Shown: in pieces, positions 15,576-23,146 of the stretch | How positions within the stretch are numbered: the first letter of the stretch is position 1 | Layout: each line of letters starts with the position of its first letter | Assembly (NCBI GenBank): GCA_025057795.1 | Contig: JANXEP010000009.1 | Span: 1 to 38,798, forward strand | Reading direction: 5' to 3' | Length of the DNA stretch: 38,798 nt | DNA from: Candidatus Bathyarchaeota archaeon | GTDB taxonomy: Archaea; Thermoproteota; Bathyarchaeia; Bathyarchaeales; UBA233 | The notes under the pieces: generated by a model | The model's database searches: none | Told to the model about the DNA's origin: nothing | What the model saw: only the letters and a program-made list of their open reading frames with translations | Program-made: the position numbers and the translations under genes

Positions 15576-17684
15576 CTAGAGTTTGGCCACTTGGCATATG
15601 CAGTCTTTGAAGGATGGAAACCCTGAAATGGGGTCAAACTCCCTTGGAATAAGCTCGTTAACGTTTGCCTCTTGCCAACCGTGAAGGATGTCCACCACCC
15701 CCGCGGGCACGGCTGGCGTCAAGTGGGCTTTAACTTTGATTTTCCCCCATGGCGAGCTCACCAGTACGTCTTCGCCTTCTCCTAAACCCCGTTTCGCCGC
15801 GTCTTCAGGGTTTATGTTAACGGTTGGGTTGGGCATAAGCCTCCTAAAGCTTGGGATTTCCCGGCCTCGGCTATGGGCGTAGAAGGGAACCCTGGAGCCA
15901 GTTATGAGGATTAGGGGGTATTCCCCAGTAGGCTCCATGGGCTTTCTAAATTCTGGGAGGGGGTTAAAGCCGTAATCCCTGAGAACTGTGGAGTAAACCT
16001 CAATTTTCCCCGTGGGCGTTGGGAAGCCGGGCTTGCCGTCAGCCCTAAGCCTGCCGCTCTCATATTTTCTGTAGGCTTCCAGTTCTGCAGCGGGCACATC
16101 AAAGCCCTTCTCAACGTTTTCCTCAAGGTCTTTTAGGCTTATACCAAACCTTTTCAATAGAAAGTTTAGGGCTTCCCTGATGTTGCCGTCCCAAAACTCC
16201 TCCACGTAGCCAAGCTTCACGCCTATGTCAAAGGCTATTTGCCAATCTTCCCTGCATTCCCCGAGGGGTTTCAGGGTTTTCCTCGCGTAAATTTTTCTGC
16301 CGAAATAGGCGAATGGCGCCGTTCTTTCGAGGCATGTGGCCGCCGGCAACACCATGTCCACAAAATCGTGAGTTTGCGGCCTATAAAAATGGTCTACAGC
16401 AACCGCAAACTCTAGGCTTCGAACAGCCTCCTGGTACTCGTGGGTTTGGGGCCACATCATTAGGTTGGCGCCCCACATGACCATGGCCTTCACTTTTCCA
16501 GCTTTAACGTACTCCGGCAGGAGGTTTACCTGAACCTCAAACATGTACCTAGCCCAAACCGGAAAGCGTTGGAGATCCAGCCGTTTATCCTGAATCTTTG
16601 GCAGCAGATCTGTCCGCCTACAAAACTCTGGGTCTCCGGTTTCCCAGCCCTCAAGCAGCGGCGGCATAGTGGGCGCCCTCACCCCGCCTGGGGCATCAAT
16701 GCAGCCTGTTAGGGCCATAAGCGCCAGAATCGCCCTGTGGTTTTGCACGGCGTTCCTGTTGTGGGTTGTCGCCATGGGACTAAAAAGGAAGGTTAAGGGC
16801 TTATGCTTTCCCATCATGCGGGCGGCTTCACGGATTTTTTGGGCCGGCACCCAAGTGAGCTTTTCAACTGCTTCAGGAGCAAAATTGCCCGCGTAACTTT
16901 TCAGCTCTTCGAAGCCGTAAACCCACTTTTCGACGAATTCCACGTCGTAAAGCCCCTCCTCAATCATGGCGTTTATTATGGCTAGAGCCAGGGCGCCGTC
17001 CGCAGCTGGCCTCACCTGCAAGTGGAGGTCTGCAAGCTTTTCGGCGGTTACAGTCCTCCGGGGGTCTACAACTATGAATTTTACACCCCTCTTTTTTGCT
17101 TCCAAAAGCCTAAGCATCATGAACTGGCGGGACCAAGCGGGGTTGCCCCCCCAAACTACACACATCTTTGTCTGGGCTGAGGGCAAACTGCCCATGGTTG
17201 GAAAGCCGAAGGTTAAAAGCTCAGCCAGCTCTGCAGCTCTCCTACACGTGGAGCTTTCAGTTGCATAATTCGGCGACCCAAAAGTGTAGGCTAGCCTTTG
17301 AACCGCAGCACGGGGCTCTTTTGGATCACCCACGTAGAAGACGACGGATTCAGCGCCATACTTGGCCTTAATCTCCTTAAGCCTAGAAACTATCGTCTCA
17401 TAGGCTTCATCCCATGAAACCCTAACCCATCCCGGATCACGATAGCCCTTCGGCCTAGTCCGCTTAACGGGATAAAGAAGCCTTTCAGGGTTATGCCTAA
17501 CTTGCGGGAGGGCGTAAGCCTTTACGCACAAGTTTACGCGGGGAAAACCAGGCCAAGGCTCAACCTTAAAAACCAAGTCGTCCTTCACGTGGAAGCGAAC
17601 GCCGCACATGGGCACCTGATTGCAGCCGTCGCAAAACGTGAACCCATAGCTTTTTTCATCAGACAAGGCGGTTGTCACCTTCAC
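15576..17684 (-). CDS. Molybdopterin (Mo/W) oxidoreductase catalytic subunit, orphan
   Basis: 702 aa, DMSO-reductase superfamily. The N-terminal Fe-S domain has Cys18, Cys21, Cys27 and Cys53 with Lys55 (C-x2-C-x5-C...CVK), predicted to hold one [4Fe-4S] cluster. Cys147 in ESSTCRR is the likely metal ligand. Pterin-binding segments follow (VWGGNPAWSRQ, VVDPRRTVTAEKLADLHL, PAADGALALAI) and the C-terminal dinucleotide-binding domain (TPTGKIEVYS, LITGSRVPFYAHSRG, VNINPEDAAKRGLGEGEDV). There is no twin-arginine signal, so it is cytoplasmic. No Fe-S or membrane subunit is adjacent. Formate dehydrogenase, thiosulfate/polysulfide-type or another oxidoreductase activity cannot be separated by eye. GTG 17684 sits about 26 nt after a TATA box. 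Confidence 0.9.
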   Translation of the reverse strand: MKVTTALSDEKSYGFTFCDGCNQVPMCGVRFHVKDDLVFKVEPWPGFPRVNLCVKAYALPQVRHNPERLLYPVKRTRPKGYRDPGWVRVSWDEAYETIVSRLKEIKAKYGAESVVFYVGDPKEPRAAVQRLAYTFGSPNYATESSTCRRAAELAELLTFGFPTMGSLPSAQTKMCVVWGGNPAWSRQFMMLRLLEAKKRGVKFIVVDPRRTVTAEKLADLHLQVRPAADGALALAIINAMIEEGLYDVEFVEKWVYGFEELKSYAGNFAPEAVEKLTWVPAQKIREAARMMGKHKPLTFLFSPMATTHNRNAVQNHRAILALMALTGCIDAPGGVRAPTMPPLLEGWETGDPEFCRRTDLLPKIQDKRLDLQRFPVWARYMFEVQVNLLPEYVKAGKVKAMVMWGANLMMWPQTHEYQEAVRSLEFAVAVDHFYRPQTHDFVDMVLPAATCLERTAPFAYFGRKIYARKTLKPLGECREDWQIAFDIGVKLGYVEEFWDGNIREALNFLLKRFGISLKDLEENVEKGFDVPAAELEAYRKYESGRLRADGKPGFPTPTGKIEVYSTVLRDYGFNPLPEFRKPMEPTGEYPLILITGSRVPFYAHSRGREIPSFRRLMPNPTVNINPEDAAKRGLGEGEDVLVSSPWGKIKVKAHLTPAVPAGVVDILHGWQEANVNELIPREFDPISGFPSFKDCICQVAKL

Positions 17685-17705
17685 CCTAACTGTATTTGTG
17701 GGGAC

Positions 17706-17714
17706 GTTTTATAC
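17706..17714 (-). promoter_or_regulatory. TATA box of the molybdopterin oxidoreductase gene
   Basis: Minus-strand GTATAAAAC centred 26 nt upstream of GTG 17684, which supports that start and a leaderless message. The remainder of 17715-17884 shows no gene. Confidence 0.55.
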
Positions 17715-17884
17715 ACGTTTCTATGTTTTTAATGGAACTTTTCCAAGGCAATACGGACTTTACCCTTTTAGGTTTTTATGCAGTTTTGCCCATACATTCT
17801 CATCAACGCTTCTTTATACTCCATAGTTTTTCTATGCTTCTCCTTGTGTGGTCTTTGATGTGTTGTCCGTTTCAAATATTGTTT

Positions 17885-18223
17885 CTAGATTTCGCTCGTC
17901 GAAGGTTTTATTTTGAAATGTTTAAAAATGTCTGTTCTCCCGAGAAGCCTCGGGACCTCATCGGATTCTGCAAAAGATATGTTCACGTTTAGGATGGTGT
18001 CGCCTATCTTCATTTTAACCTTATGAACGTATGCTGGAATCATAATTTCCCCTATTCCAACTATGGGTCGGTATTCGCCTTGGTAAAGCTCTAATTCGAG
18101 GATTTTCGCGTCACTTTTTGTAAATAAGGATATGTCTGCGCCCGAGTCTACATGAACCCAGAAGGCAAACCATTCGCCTTTGCCTGACTGCAAGTAAACC
18201 CTTGCGGTAGGCCGGTAAATCAC
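17885..18223 (-). CDS. Retropepsin-like aspartic protease (single domain)
   Basis: 112 aa. The catalytic motif VDSGADISLF (Asp-Ser-Gly-Ala) is followed about 60 residues later by the hydrophobic-hydrophobic-Gly element LLGRTDIF. That is the pattern of single-domain clan AA aspartic proteases (retropepsin fold, which dimerise to form the active site). Strands around RPIVGIGEIMIPAYVHKVKMKIG would form the flap and body. No signal peptide or membrane helix, so intracellular. GTG start with a GGAG overlapping it; no nearby ATG. Stand-alone small archaeal proteases of this type have poorly known targets. Confidence 0.8.
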   Translation of the reverse strand: MIYRPTARVYLQSGKGEWFAFWVHVDSGADISLFTKSDAKILELELYQGEYRPIVGIGEIMIPAYVHKVKMKIGDTILNVNISFAESDEVPRLLGRTDIFKHFKIKPSTSEI

Positions 18224-18599
18224 TCCTTTCCTTGTTTGTTCTGGCGTATATTTGAATATGTATCTTTTTCAAAGGATTAACTCGTCCGCTATTTGGATGT
18301 AATAAATTTCTATTTTGTTCAGGTTTAAGTTTCGGATGTTTTGTAGGGTGTTTTATGGCTTCAGTTGAGTTGTTTACATAACCGATTATCCCGTTTTTGT
18401 ATATGGTACATGTTTTCCCCTATGCTTTTGATATTCCCCTAGGCTTATTTTCGGAGCATCAACCACAGTTTCAACCATCATATATCCATGATTATTGAAT
18501 CATCAAACAGCTATTTAGCCTTACGGCGCTAGAGAACGCAACAATTCTGCGCGTTTGACGCTAAAGGGCTTATTTGATGGCTACTCTGTGAGAATTCAG
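18224..18599. other. AT-rich intergenic stretch without a recognised gene
   Basis: About 376 bases with no convincing frame on either strand. It holds TATA-like AT stretches near 18240-18260 that could serve the protease gene on the minus strand, and a perfect 6-bp inverted repeat ATGATT-ATTG-AATCAT at 18488-18503. Nothing else was identified. Confidence 0.5.
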
Positions 18600-18950
18600 C
18601 TACATGAATAAAGTAGCCCAAGGTGCGGCACCATACTGAAAAATCATCGGCTCAGCAGAGAAGACCACTTGCGGGTGATGAGATTCTCTGGCATATTTTA
18701 TATACGTATTTTTAACCATGATTTTATCTGCAATACCTAAAACGTGAAATTTAAGAATTACCTGAACATCCATTTGTGTTGATTCAACAATTTGTTTTAA
18801 CGATTTTTCATATATGTAAGTAAGTGTTCTTTCAATATCTTCAGAACTTAAAACTAGTTTTTTATTATGGTCGTCAATAAAAATGATGATGTTTGCTAAG
18901 ATTGCATTTTTTAGAGTTTCGGTCTCTAGGAGGTATGAACTATTCTTCAT
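18600..18950 (-). CDS. Uncharacterised 116-aa protein, N-terminus uncertain
   Basis: No family recognised. Mostly helical N-terminal half (LLETETLKNAILANIIIFI, SEDIERTLTYIYEKSLKQIVES) and a beta-containing C-terminal half ending in a hydrophobic GAAPWATLFM. The frame upstream of ATG 18950 stays open for about 22 codons and looks coding (AIQELGSRGPLREISIEV), but no start codon is available there before a stop. The gene may therefore be truncated or disrupted at its 5' end. It lies on the same strand as, and after, the winged-helix gene at 19023. Confidence 0.55.
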   Translation of the reverse strand: MKNSSYLLETETLKNAILANIIIFIDDHNKKLVLSSEDIERTLTYIYEKSLKQIVESTQMDVQVILKFHVLGIADKIMVKNTYIKYARESHHPQVVFSAEPMIFQYGAAPWATLFM

Positions 18951-19022
18951 GACTTCGATTGATATTTCCCGCAGTGGCCCTCTTGACCCTAGCTCCTGAA
19001 TTGCCCTGGCCTGTCAAATATT

Positions 19023-19451
19023 TCACTCAGGGAGTTTGAAATAAGCCCATTTTCCCTCTTTTTCTATACGCCGAAGTACACCTCTTTGCACAAGTCTGGT
19101 TAAATAAACGTTTACTGAAGACACATGATCAGGGACAGCATTAACCTCAAGGGCTTTCATAACCTCTGCTACAGTACGGGGAGTTCGACCCCATGGAGTG
19201 TTAAATAGCGCCTCTAGGTTTTCGATTGTTCTTCTCGAAGGTTTAATTACTGGGATATCTGCTGTAGGAATTTTAGCCACTTCTTCTGGAGAAAGGGTAG
19301 GTTCAAGCTCAACTGAAGGAGCCTCTTCAACAATTCCCAATTTTTCAGTGACTTTATCGTAAATTCGGCGAGAGCATCTAATTTTGGAAATAGCTGAAAT
19401 CGTGCCTTCAGCAAATATCTTAAATCCTTTTCTTCGTATTACAAGCTTCAC
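19023..19451 (-). CDS. Winged-helix protein, paralog of the 11.2-kb cluster
   Basis: 142 aa. Two N-terminal strands (LVIRRKGFKIFAEG), an acidic/proline linker (VELEPTLSPEEVAKIP) and a C-terminal winged-helix domain (about 76-140). ALFNTPWGRTPRTVAEVMKA, a recognition-helix region around VSSVNVYLTRLVQRG, and the wing VLRRIEKEGKWAYFKL align well with the C-terminus of the protein at 11215-11724. A transcription-regulator or DNA-adaptor role is inferred from the fold only. Confidence 0.75.
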   Translation of the reverse strand: MKLVIRRKGFKIFAEGTISAISKIRCSRRIYDKVTEKLGIVEEAPSVELEPTLSPEEVAKIPTADIPVIKPSRRTIENLEALFNTPWGRTPRTVAEVMKALEVNAVPDHVSSVNVYLTRLVQRGVLRRIEKEGKWAYFKLPE

Positions 19452-19600
19452 TGGAAGCTCTGATTTCTCGCTAAGATTTTGTTCTTTCTCAATTTATCAT
19501 CTCAAACAATTTAGAATAATTATTGTCCTAAACTTTAAAATTTTGCCAACGTGTTAATTTTTCCATACGCCTATCATTTCATTTTTGATTTTATGTCATG

Positions 19601-20002
19601 TTATGGGGGTCTTTTTTGGGCGTATTGGTATCTGCGGGGTTTGCCTTCGCGGGTTAGGATGCCATCTTTTACTAGGTCTATGAGGGCGTGGGCTACCGCT
19701 GTACGGTCGTAGTGGAAGCCCCTTTTTGCCATTTCACTGTGGACTTCGCTTAGGCTTTTCGGCGTTGAGAACCATCCTTCTTCCCACAGTTTTTGGATTA
19801 CGCCCTTGCATGTTTCTGCCCTTGGCGGGGCTGCCTTTTCTGCTGCGGCTGCTGCCGAGACTTCTTTTAGTTTTTGGGTTATTGCCGATAGGATTTTGTC
19901 TACTGCCGCCTGTAATTGGTCTTCTTGGCATTGGATTTCGAATTCTATTTCGCCTAAGCGCATTTTTACTTGGATTGGAGGTTTTTGAGGCTGTTCCGTC
20001 AA
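19601..20002 (-). CDS. Winged-helix protein, paralog, divergent from nurA-herA
   Basis: 133 aa from TTG 20002. The N-terminal strands (KMRLGEIEFEIQCQED) and helix mirror the other paralogs; an Ala/Glu-rich helix follows, then a winged helix (GVIQKLWEEGWFSTPKSLSE ... LIDLVKDGILTREGKPRRYQ). The open frame reaches 20161, but a TATA box at 20051-20059 puts transcription start near 20028, which rules out the ATG at 20161 and the GTG at 20047. TTG 20002 has AAGGTG 5 nt upstream; ATG 19963 is the alternative. It is divergent from nurA with about 150 nt between starts, so it may regulate or act with that pair (inference). Confidence 0.75.
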   Translation of the reverse strand: MTEQPQKPPIQVKMRLGEIEFEIQCQEDQLQAAVDKILSAITQKLKEVSAAAAAEKAAPPRAETCKGVIQKLWEEGWFSTPKSLSEVHSEMAKRGFHYDRTAVAHALIDLVKDGILTREGKPRRYQYAQKRPP

Positions 20003-20050
20003 CTTTTCACCTTGTTGTTTGTTGAATTGTGCATCTTGTTCATGCACAAC

Positions 20051-20063
20051 ATTTATATACCCC
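20051..20063 (-). promoter_or_regulatory. TATA box and BRE-like purines for the 19601-20002 gene
   Basis: Minus-strand GGGGTATATAAAT is one of the strongest TATA matches in the window. It fixes the start of the winged-helix gene downstream of about 20030 and shows that the divergent nurA promoter must share this short interval. Confidence 0.6.
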
Positions 20064-20153
20064 TTCCGGCAAACAATTGGCTGTTGGTGAATCTTGGTGA
20101 TTGAACAATACACTATAACACCAACACCAAAATATAATTTTCCACCTTCAGCC

Positions 20154-21185
20154 ATGGACACTGCACTGCCCCAGCGCCTAATAGAGTTGAGTCTCCACTC
20201 CCTTAAGCAGGTGCAAAACCAAACAATTCAACTAAACCAACAACCCATTCAACAAAACGGAGCCGCTGGCACCCTAGAACAGTTCCTAACCCCCCAGCCC
20301 CAGACAAGGCCCATTCCCTTAACGCCAAAACCCGTGGAAACAACAATAGCAGCCGTGGACGCCTCAAGCATAAAACTAGGCGAAACAAGCAGAGGCCTAA
20401 TAGTGGCCATCCGCGGAACAAGCGTCTGGAAACAAAACCGCAAATATGGCTATTTGCGCCTAGGCCCCTTCATATTCCACATAACCGAAGAAAACCTAAA
20501 AGAAGTCTATAACAGCCTACTACAAGCCTATTTCCCAGAACAGAACCGCCAAGCCTCGCCTGGGTTTGCCCAAGCGCCCATACGCATGGCAAACCTCCTT
20601 GAAAGGTGGCTTCAAAAATCCATAGCCAAAACCATCAGCAACGGAATAATCCTCTTCGACGGCTCGCTTACAGCGGGAACAGCCGAAACGCCTACGCATC
20701 AGCTGAAAGGGATTTTGGACAATGCTAGAAGCATGGGCAACATCGTACTGGCTTTCACGAAAACAACCACTTTAAGGCTTAACGGCTACATTATAACAGA
20801 CGCTTTGGCAGCACGGGAACCCCCCTGCCTAATAGAGCTGGCAAACCTAAAGCCTAAACCGCCGCTGACCTTGCTAGGCGAGGTTTACGTGGCGAAGTTG
20901 GCGAAGGGAAACTGCGCCTTCAGGCTTGATATCGACAGGGAAGCGCCAGCCCAGAAGCGGGTTGAAGCGGTGGAGCGGCTTCTGGGAAACGACTCAATGG
21001 CGCACAGTTACCCCGAAACCCTGAGGCTGGCGCATATACTCTGCACCTTCACAGCCAACGAGGTGATAGCCATGCAACACTTCATCCAGCACAAATACCG
21101 CCTGAAAATTTTGGACAGGCCGGACATGCACCGGCTCCTTTTCGGACCTTTCGGCAAGGGTGAAGGCTACAATGAGGCTGTATAA
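20154..21185 (+). CDS. nurA: NurA-domain 5'-3' nuclease
   Basis: 343 aa from ATG 20154 (a TTG at 20094 would add 20 residues). NurA is the RNase-H-like nuclease that works with the HerA translocase to resect DNA ends. The conserved acidic residues are visible: Asp69 in AAVDASS, Glu in the helix RMANLLERW (~150), Asp169 in GIILFDGSL, and the later YPETLRLAH segment. Residues 1-65 form a Gln/Asn-rich linker (QNQTIQLNQQPIQQ) that is unlike the compact N-terminus I would expect. It overlaps herA by 14 nt, so the two are translationally coupled. Expected partner and location: HerA hexamer, cytoplasm. Confidence 0.88.
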   Translation: MDTALPQRLIELSLHSLKQVQNQTIQLNQQPIQQNGAAGTLEQFLTPQPQTRPIPLTPKPVETTIAAVDASSIKLGETSRGLIVAIRGTSVWKQNRKYGYLRLGPFIFHITEENLKEVYNSLLQAYFPEQNRQASPGFAQAPIRMANLLERWLQKSIAKTISNGIILFDGSLTAGTAETPTHQLKGILDNARSMGNIVLAFTKTTTLRLNGYIITDALAAREPPCLIELANLKPKPPLTLLGEVYVAKLAKGNCAFRLDIDREAPAQKRVEAVERLLGNDSMAHSYPETLRLAHILCTFTANEVIAMQHFIQHKYRLKILDRPDMHRLLFGPFGKGEGYNEAV

Positions 21186-22635
21186 GAAAGAGGGCAACAT
21201 AGTCCAAATTTTAAGCTTTCCAAACGAGTCCGCTGAGAAGGGCGACTACCTGCTCATTGAGGAAACTGAAGCTGGAAAAGCCCTAATCGTCCAGGTGATA
21301 GACGTCCAATTCGCAAACGTTCCAGGAGTGCTTGAGGAGCTGTTGCGCAGCTTGCCCGACGGAGGCGAGCTGGTGCAGGGTGAAGACGTAGACCCTTTAG
21401 AGGTTGCGCCCCATATAACGTACATTCAAGACGCGAGGCTTCTCATTTGCAAGATCCGCGCCACCGTTGAGGGTGAAGCCCTAAGCCCAAGCAGTTCGTG
21501 GCTTCCTTCCCGCTCTCAATCCTCCATTAGGAAACTGCCCATCTCCACGCTGCTTAAGCTTGCAAGGGTTGACGGAAATCTGCCCATAGTTTTGGGCGGG
21601 ACAAAAGAGGCAGCACCCCTCATAATAGATGCTACGTCCCTCGACGGGAGACTCAATATAATAACGGGGAAGAAGGAGACGGGTAAATCTCACCTTTCGA
21701 AGCTTCTGATAACAAGCCTACTGCAGTACAGGGCGACGGTTGTGGTTTTAGACTTAAACGGCGAATACGCGGGTTTAGGCTTGACCTCAGATGGGAAAAG
21801 AAACGCCTACTACAACAAGATCCACGTTTTAACGCCTGTCCAAAACTTTAAAGTCGCCTTGAAACAGCTCCACTTAAACGAGCTGATGAACATCCTCATC
21901 CACGCCCTTCACTTGCCGGGCACATCAGCCCGCGAGTTTAGGCGTATATGGCAACATCTCAAAGAGAAGGGAAATTTAACGCTTCATGAGCTTGGAGAAG
22001 CCATACGCAACTGGCACTGCAACCAGAACGTGCGCGACGCCCTTTTTTCGCGTTACTACGCCATGGTAAACTCTGGCTTTTTCACGGACAACCCCGCCGA
22101 GGCAACGCTTCTCGAGGAGTGCCTATTTAAAACCCGCGAGGAGGGCGGAGCCATAATCGTCAACCTGCGTAACACCTCAACAATAGACAGGCAAATAGTG
22201 GTGGAGTACCTTCTAGGAAAGCTTGTGGAGCTTTTGTCTGGATGGAGGCTTAAGGCTGTTTTCCTCTTCGCGGAGGAGGCCCACCTATATCTGCGGGAAA
22301 CCTATTGGGATGATATTGTAACGCGGATGCGTCACTTCGGCATATTCACAACTTTCATAACAAACCAGCCTGACACAATACGCGAAAGCATATACCGCCA
22401 AGCAGACAACATATTCCTATTCAACTTCACTAACGAAAACGACTTGGAAGTGGTTTCACGGGCGGCGCGCGTGGACGCTGAAACCGTAAAATCCATAGCC
22501 CGCGACCTCCCGGCGCACCACTGCCTAGTCCTGGGAAAAGCCGTGCGAGACTTCCCCATAGTCGTAAAAGTTAGGGCTTTGGACGTCAAAACCATGGGCG
22601 AAACAAGACTATTCTTCTCTTGTGAAAGCCGCTAA
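21172..22635 (+). CDS. herA: HerA-type hexameric DNA translocase ATPase
   Basis: 487 aa from ATG 21172, which has GAAGG 5 nt upstream (GTG 21160 is in frame but lies deeper in nurA). An N-terminal HAS-barrel-like region (to ~130) binds NurA in the family. The P-loop is GKKETGKS (166-173), lacking the usual second Gly but keeping GKS/T. DLNGEY after the P-loop corresponds to the HerA DPHGEY motif. Walker B is AVFLFAEEAH, and RNTSTIDRQIVVEYLLGKL and FITNQPDTI carry sensor elements. Pairs with NurA in DNA-end processing, normally with Mre11-Rad50, which are not seen here. Ends with a 4-nt convergent overlap with the Nudix gene. Confidence 0.9.
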   Translation: MRLYKKEGNIVQILSFPNESAEKGDYLLIEETEAGKALIVQVIDVQFANVPGVLEELLRSLPDGGELVQGEDVDPLEVAPHITYIQDARLLICKIRATVEGEALSPSSSWLPSRSQSSIRKLPISTLLKLARVDGNLPIVLGGTKEAAPLIIDATSLDGRLNIITGKKETGKSHLSKLLITSLLQYRATVVVLDLNGEYAGLGLTSDGKRNAYYNKIHVLTPVQNFKVALKQLHLNELMNILIHALHLPGTSAREFRRIWQHLKEKGNLTLHELGEAIRNWHCNQNVRDALFSRYYAMVNSGFFTDNPAEATLLEECLFKTREEGGAIIVNLRNTSTIDRQIVVEYLLGKLVELLSGWRLKAVFLFAEEAHLYLRETYWDDIVTRMRHFGIFTTFITNQPDTIRESIYRQADNIFLFNFTNENDLEVVSRAARVDAETVKSIARDLPAHHCLVLGKAVRDFPIVVKVRALDVKTMGETRLFFSCESR

Positions 22636-23081
22636 TAACACGAGTTGAGCGTTTTGAGCTTCTCCATGTTCCTCTTTAGAAAGGCTCTTAACGTGTCTGT
22701 TATGTTGTATTTTTCCGCTTCCTCCAGATTCACCCACCTCAATTCTTCAGCGTCGTCAGCCGCCCTAAGCTCTCCGCCCCTTAGCTTAACAAAGTAGTCC
22801 ACTATGACAAAGTGGTATTGGATTTTGCCGTCCTCGTCTAGAATAATGTTGTTTACAACGTCTACAAGCTCTGGATTGTCCACTTCAAGCCCTGTCTCCT
22901 CTTTAACCTCCCTTACCACGGCGTTTTCAGGGCTTTCTCCAAGCTCCACTATGCCGCCTGGAACGCTCCATTTCCCCCTTCCAGGGTCGCTTCGCCTTTT
23001 CTCTAGGAGAATCTTGCCGTTGCAGACTATGATGGCGCCTACGCCTACAACCGGCTGGTCTGGGTAAAGCCTCCTAACCAA
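22632..23081 (-). CDS. Nudix hydrolase
   Basis: 149 aa. The full Nudix box G-x5-E-x7-REVKEETGL spans residues 43-65 (Gly43, Glu49, Arg57, Glu58, Glu61, Glu62). The sheet around VGAIIVCNGKILLEKR and PGRGKWSVPGG is typical of ADP-ribose or MutT-like pyrophosphatases. It hydrolyses nucleoside-diphosphate derivatives with Mg; the exact substrate cannot be deduced. Convergent with herA, sharing 4 nt. Confidence 0.93.
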   Translation of the reverse strand: MVRRLYPDQPVVGVGAIIVCNGKILLEKRRSDPGRGKWSVPGGIVELGESPENAVVREVKEETGLEVDNPELVDVVNNIILDEDGKIQYHFVIVDYFVKLRGGELRAADDAEELRWVNLEEAEKYNITDTLRAFLKRNMEKLKTLNSCY

Positions 23082-23146
23082 AGTTTAGCCCCTTTCCGTC
23101 AAATGCCTTACTCATATGTTAAGGAATTCTCTGATATGCTTTACTG

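Noticed and set aside
20094..20153. TTG 20094 as the start of nurA
   Set aside because: It would add a 20-residue low-complexity leader overlapping the divergent promoter region; ATG 20154 is better placed, though not proven.
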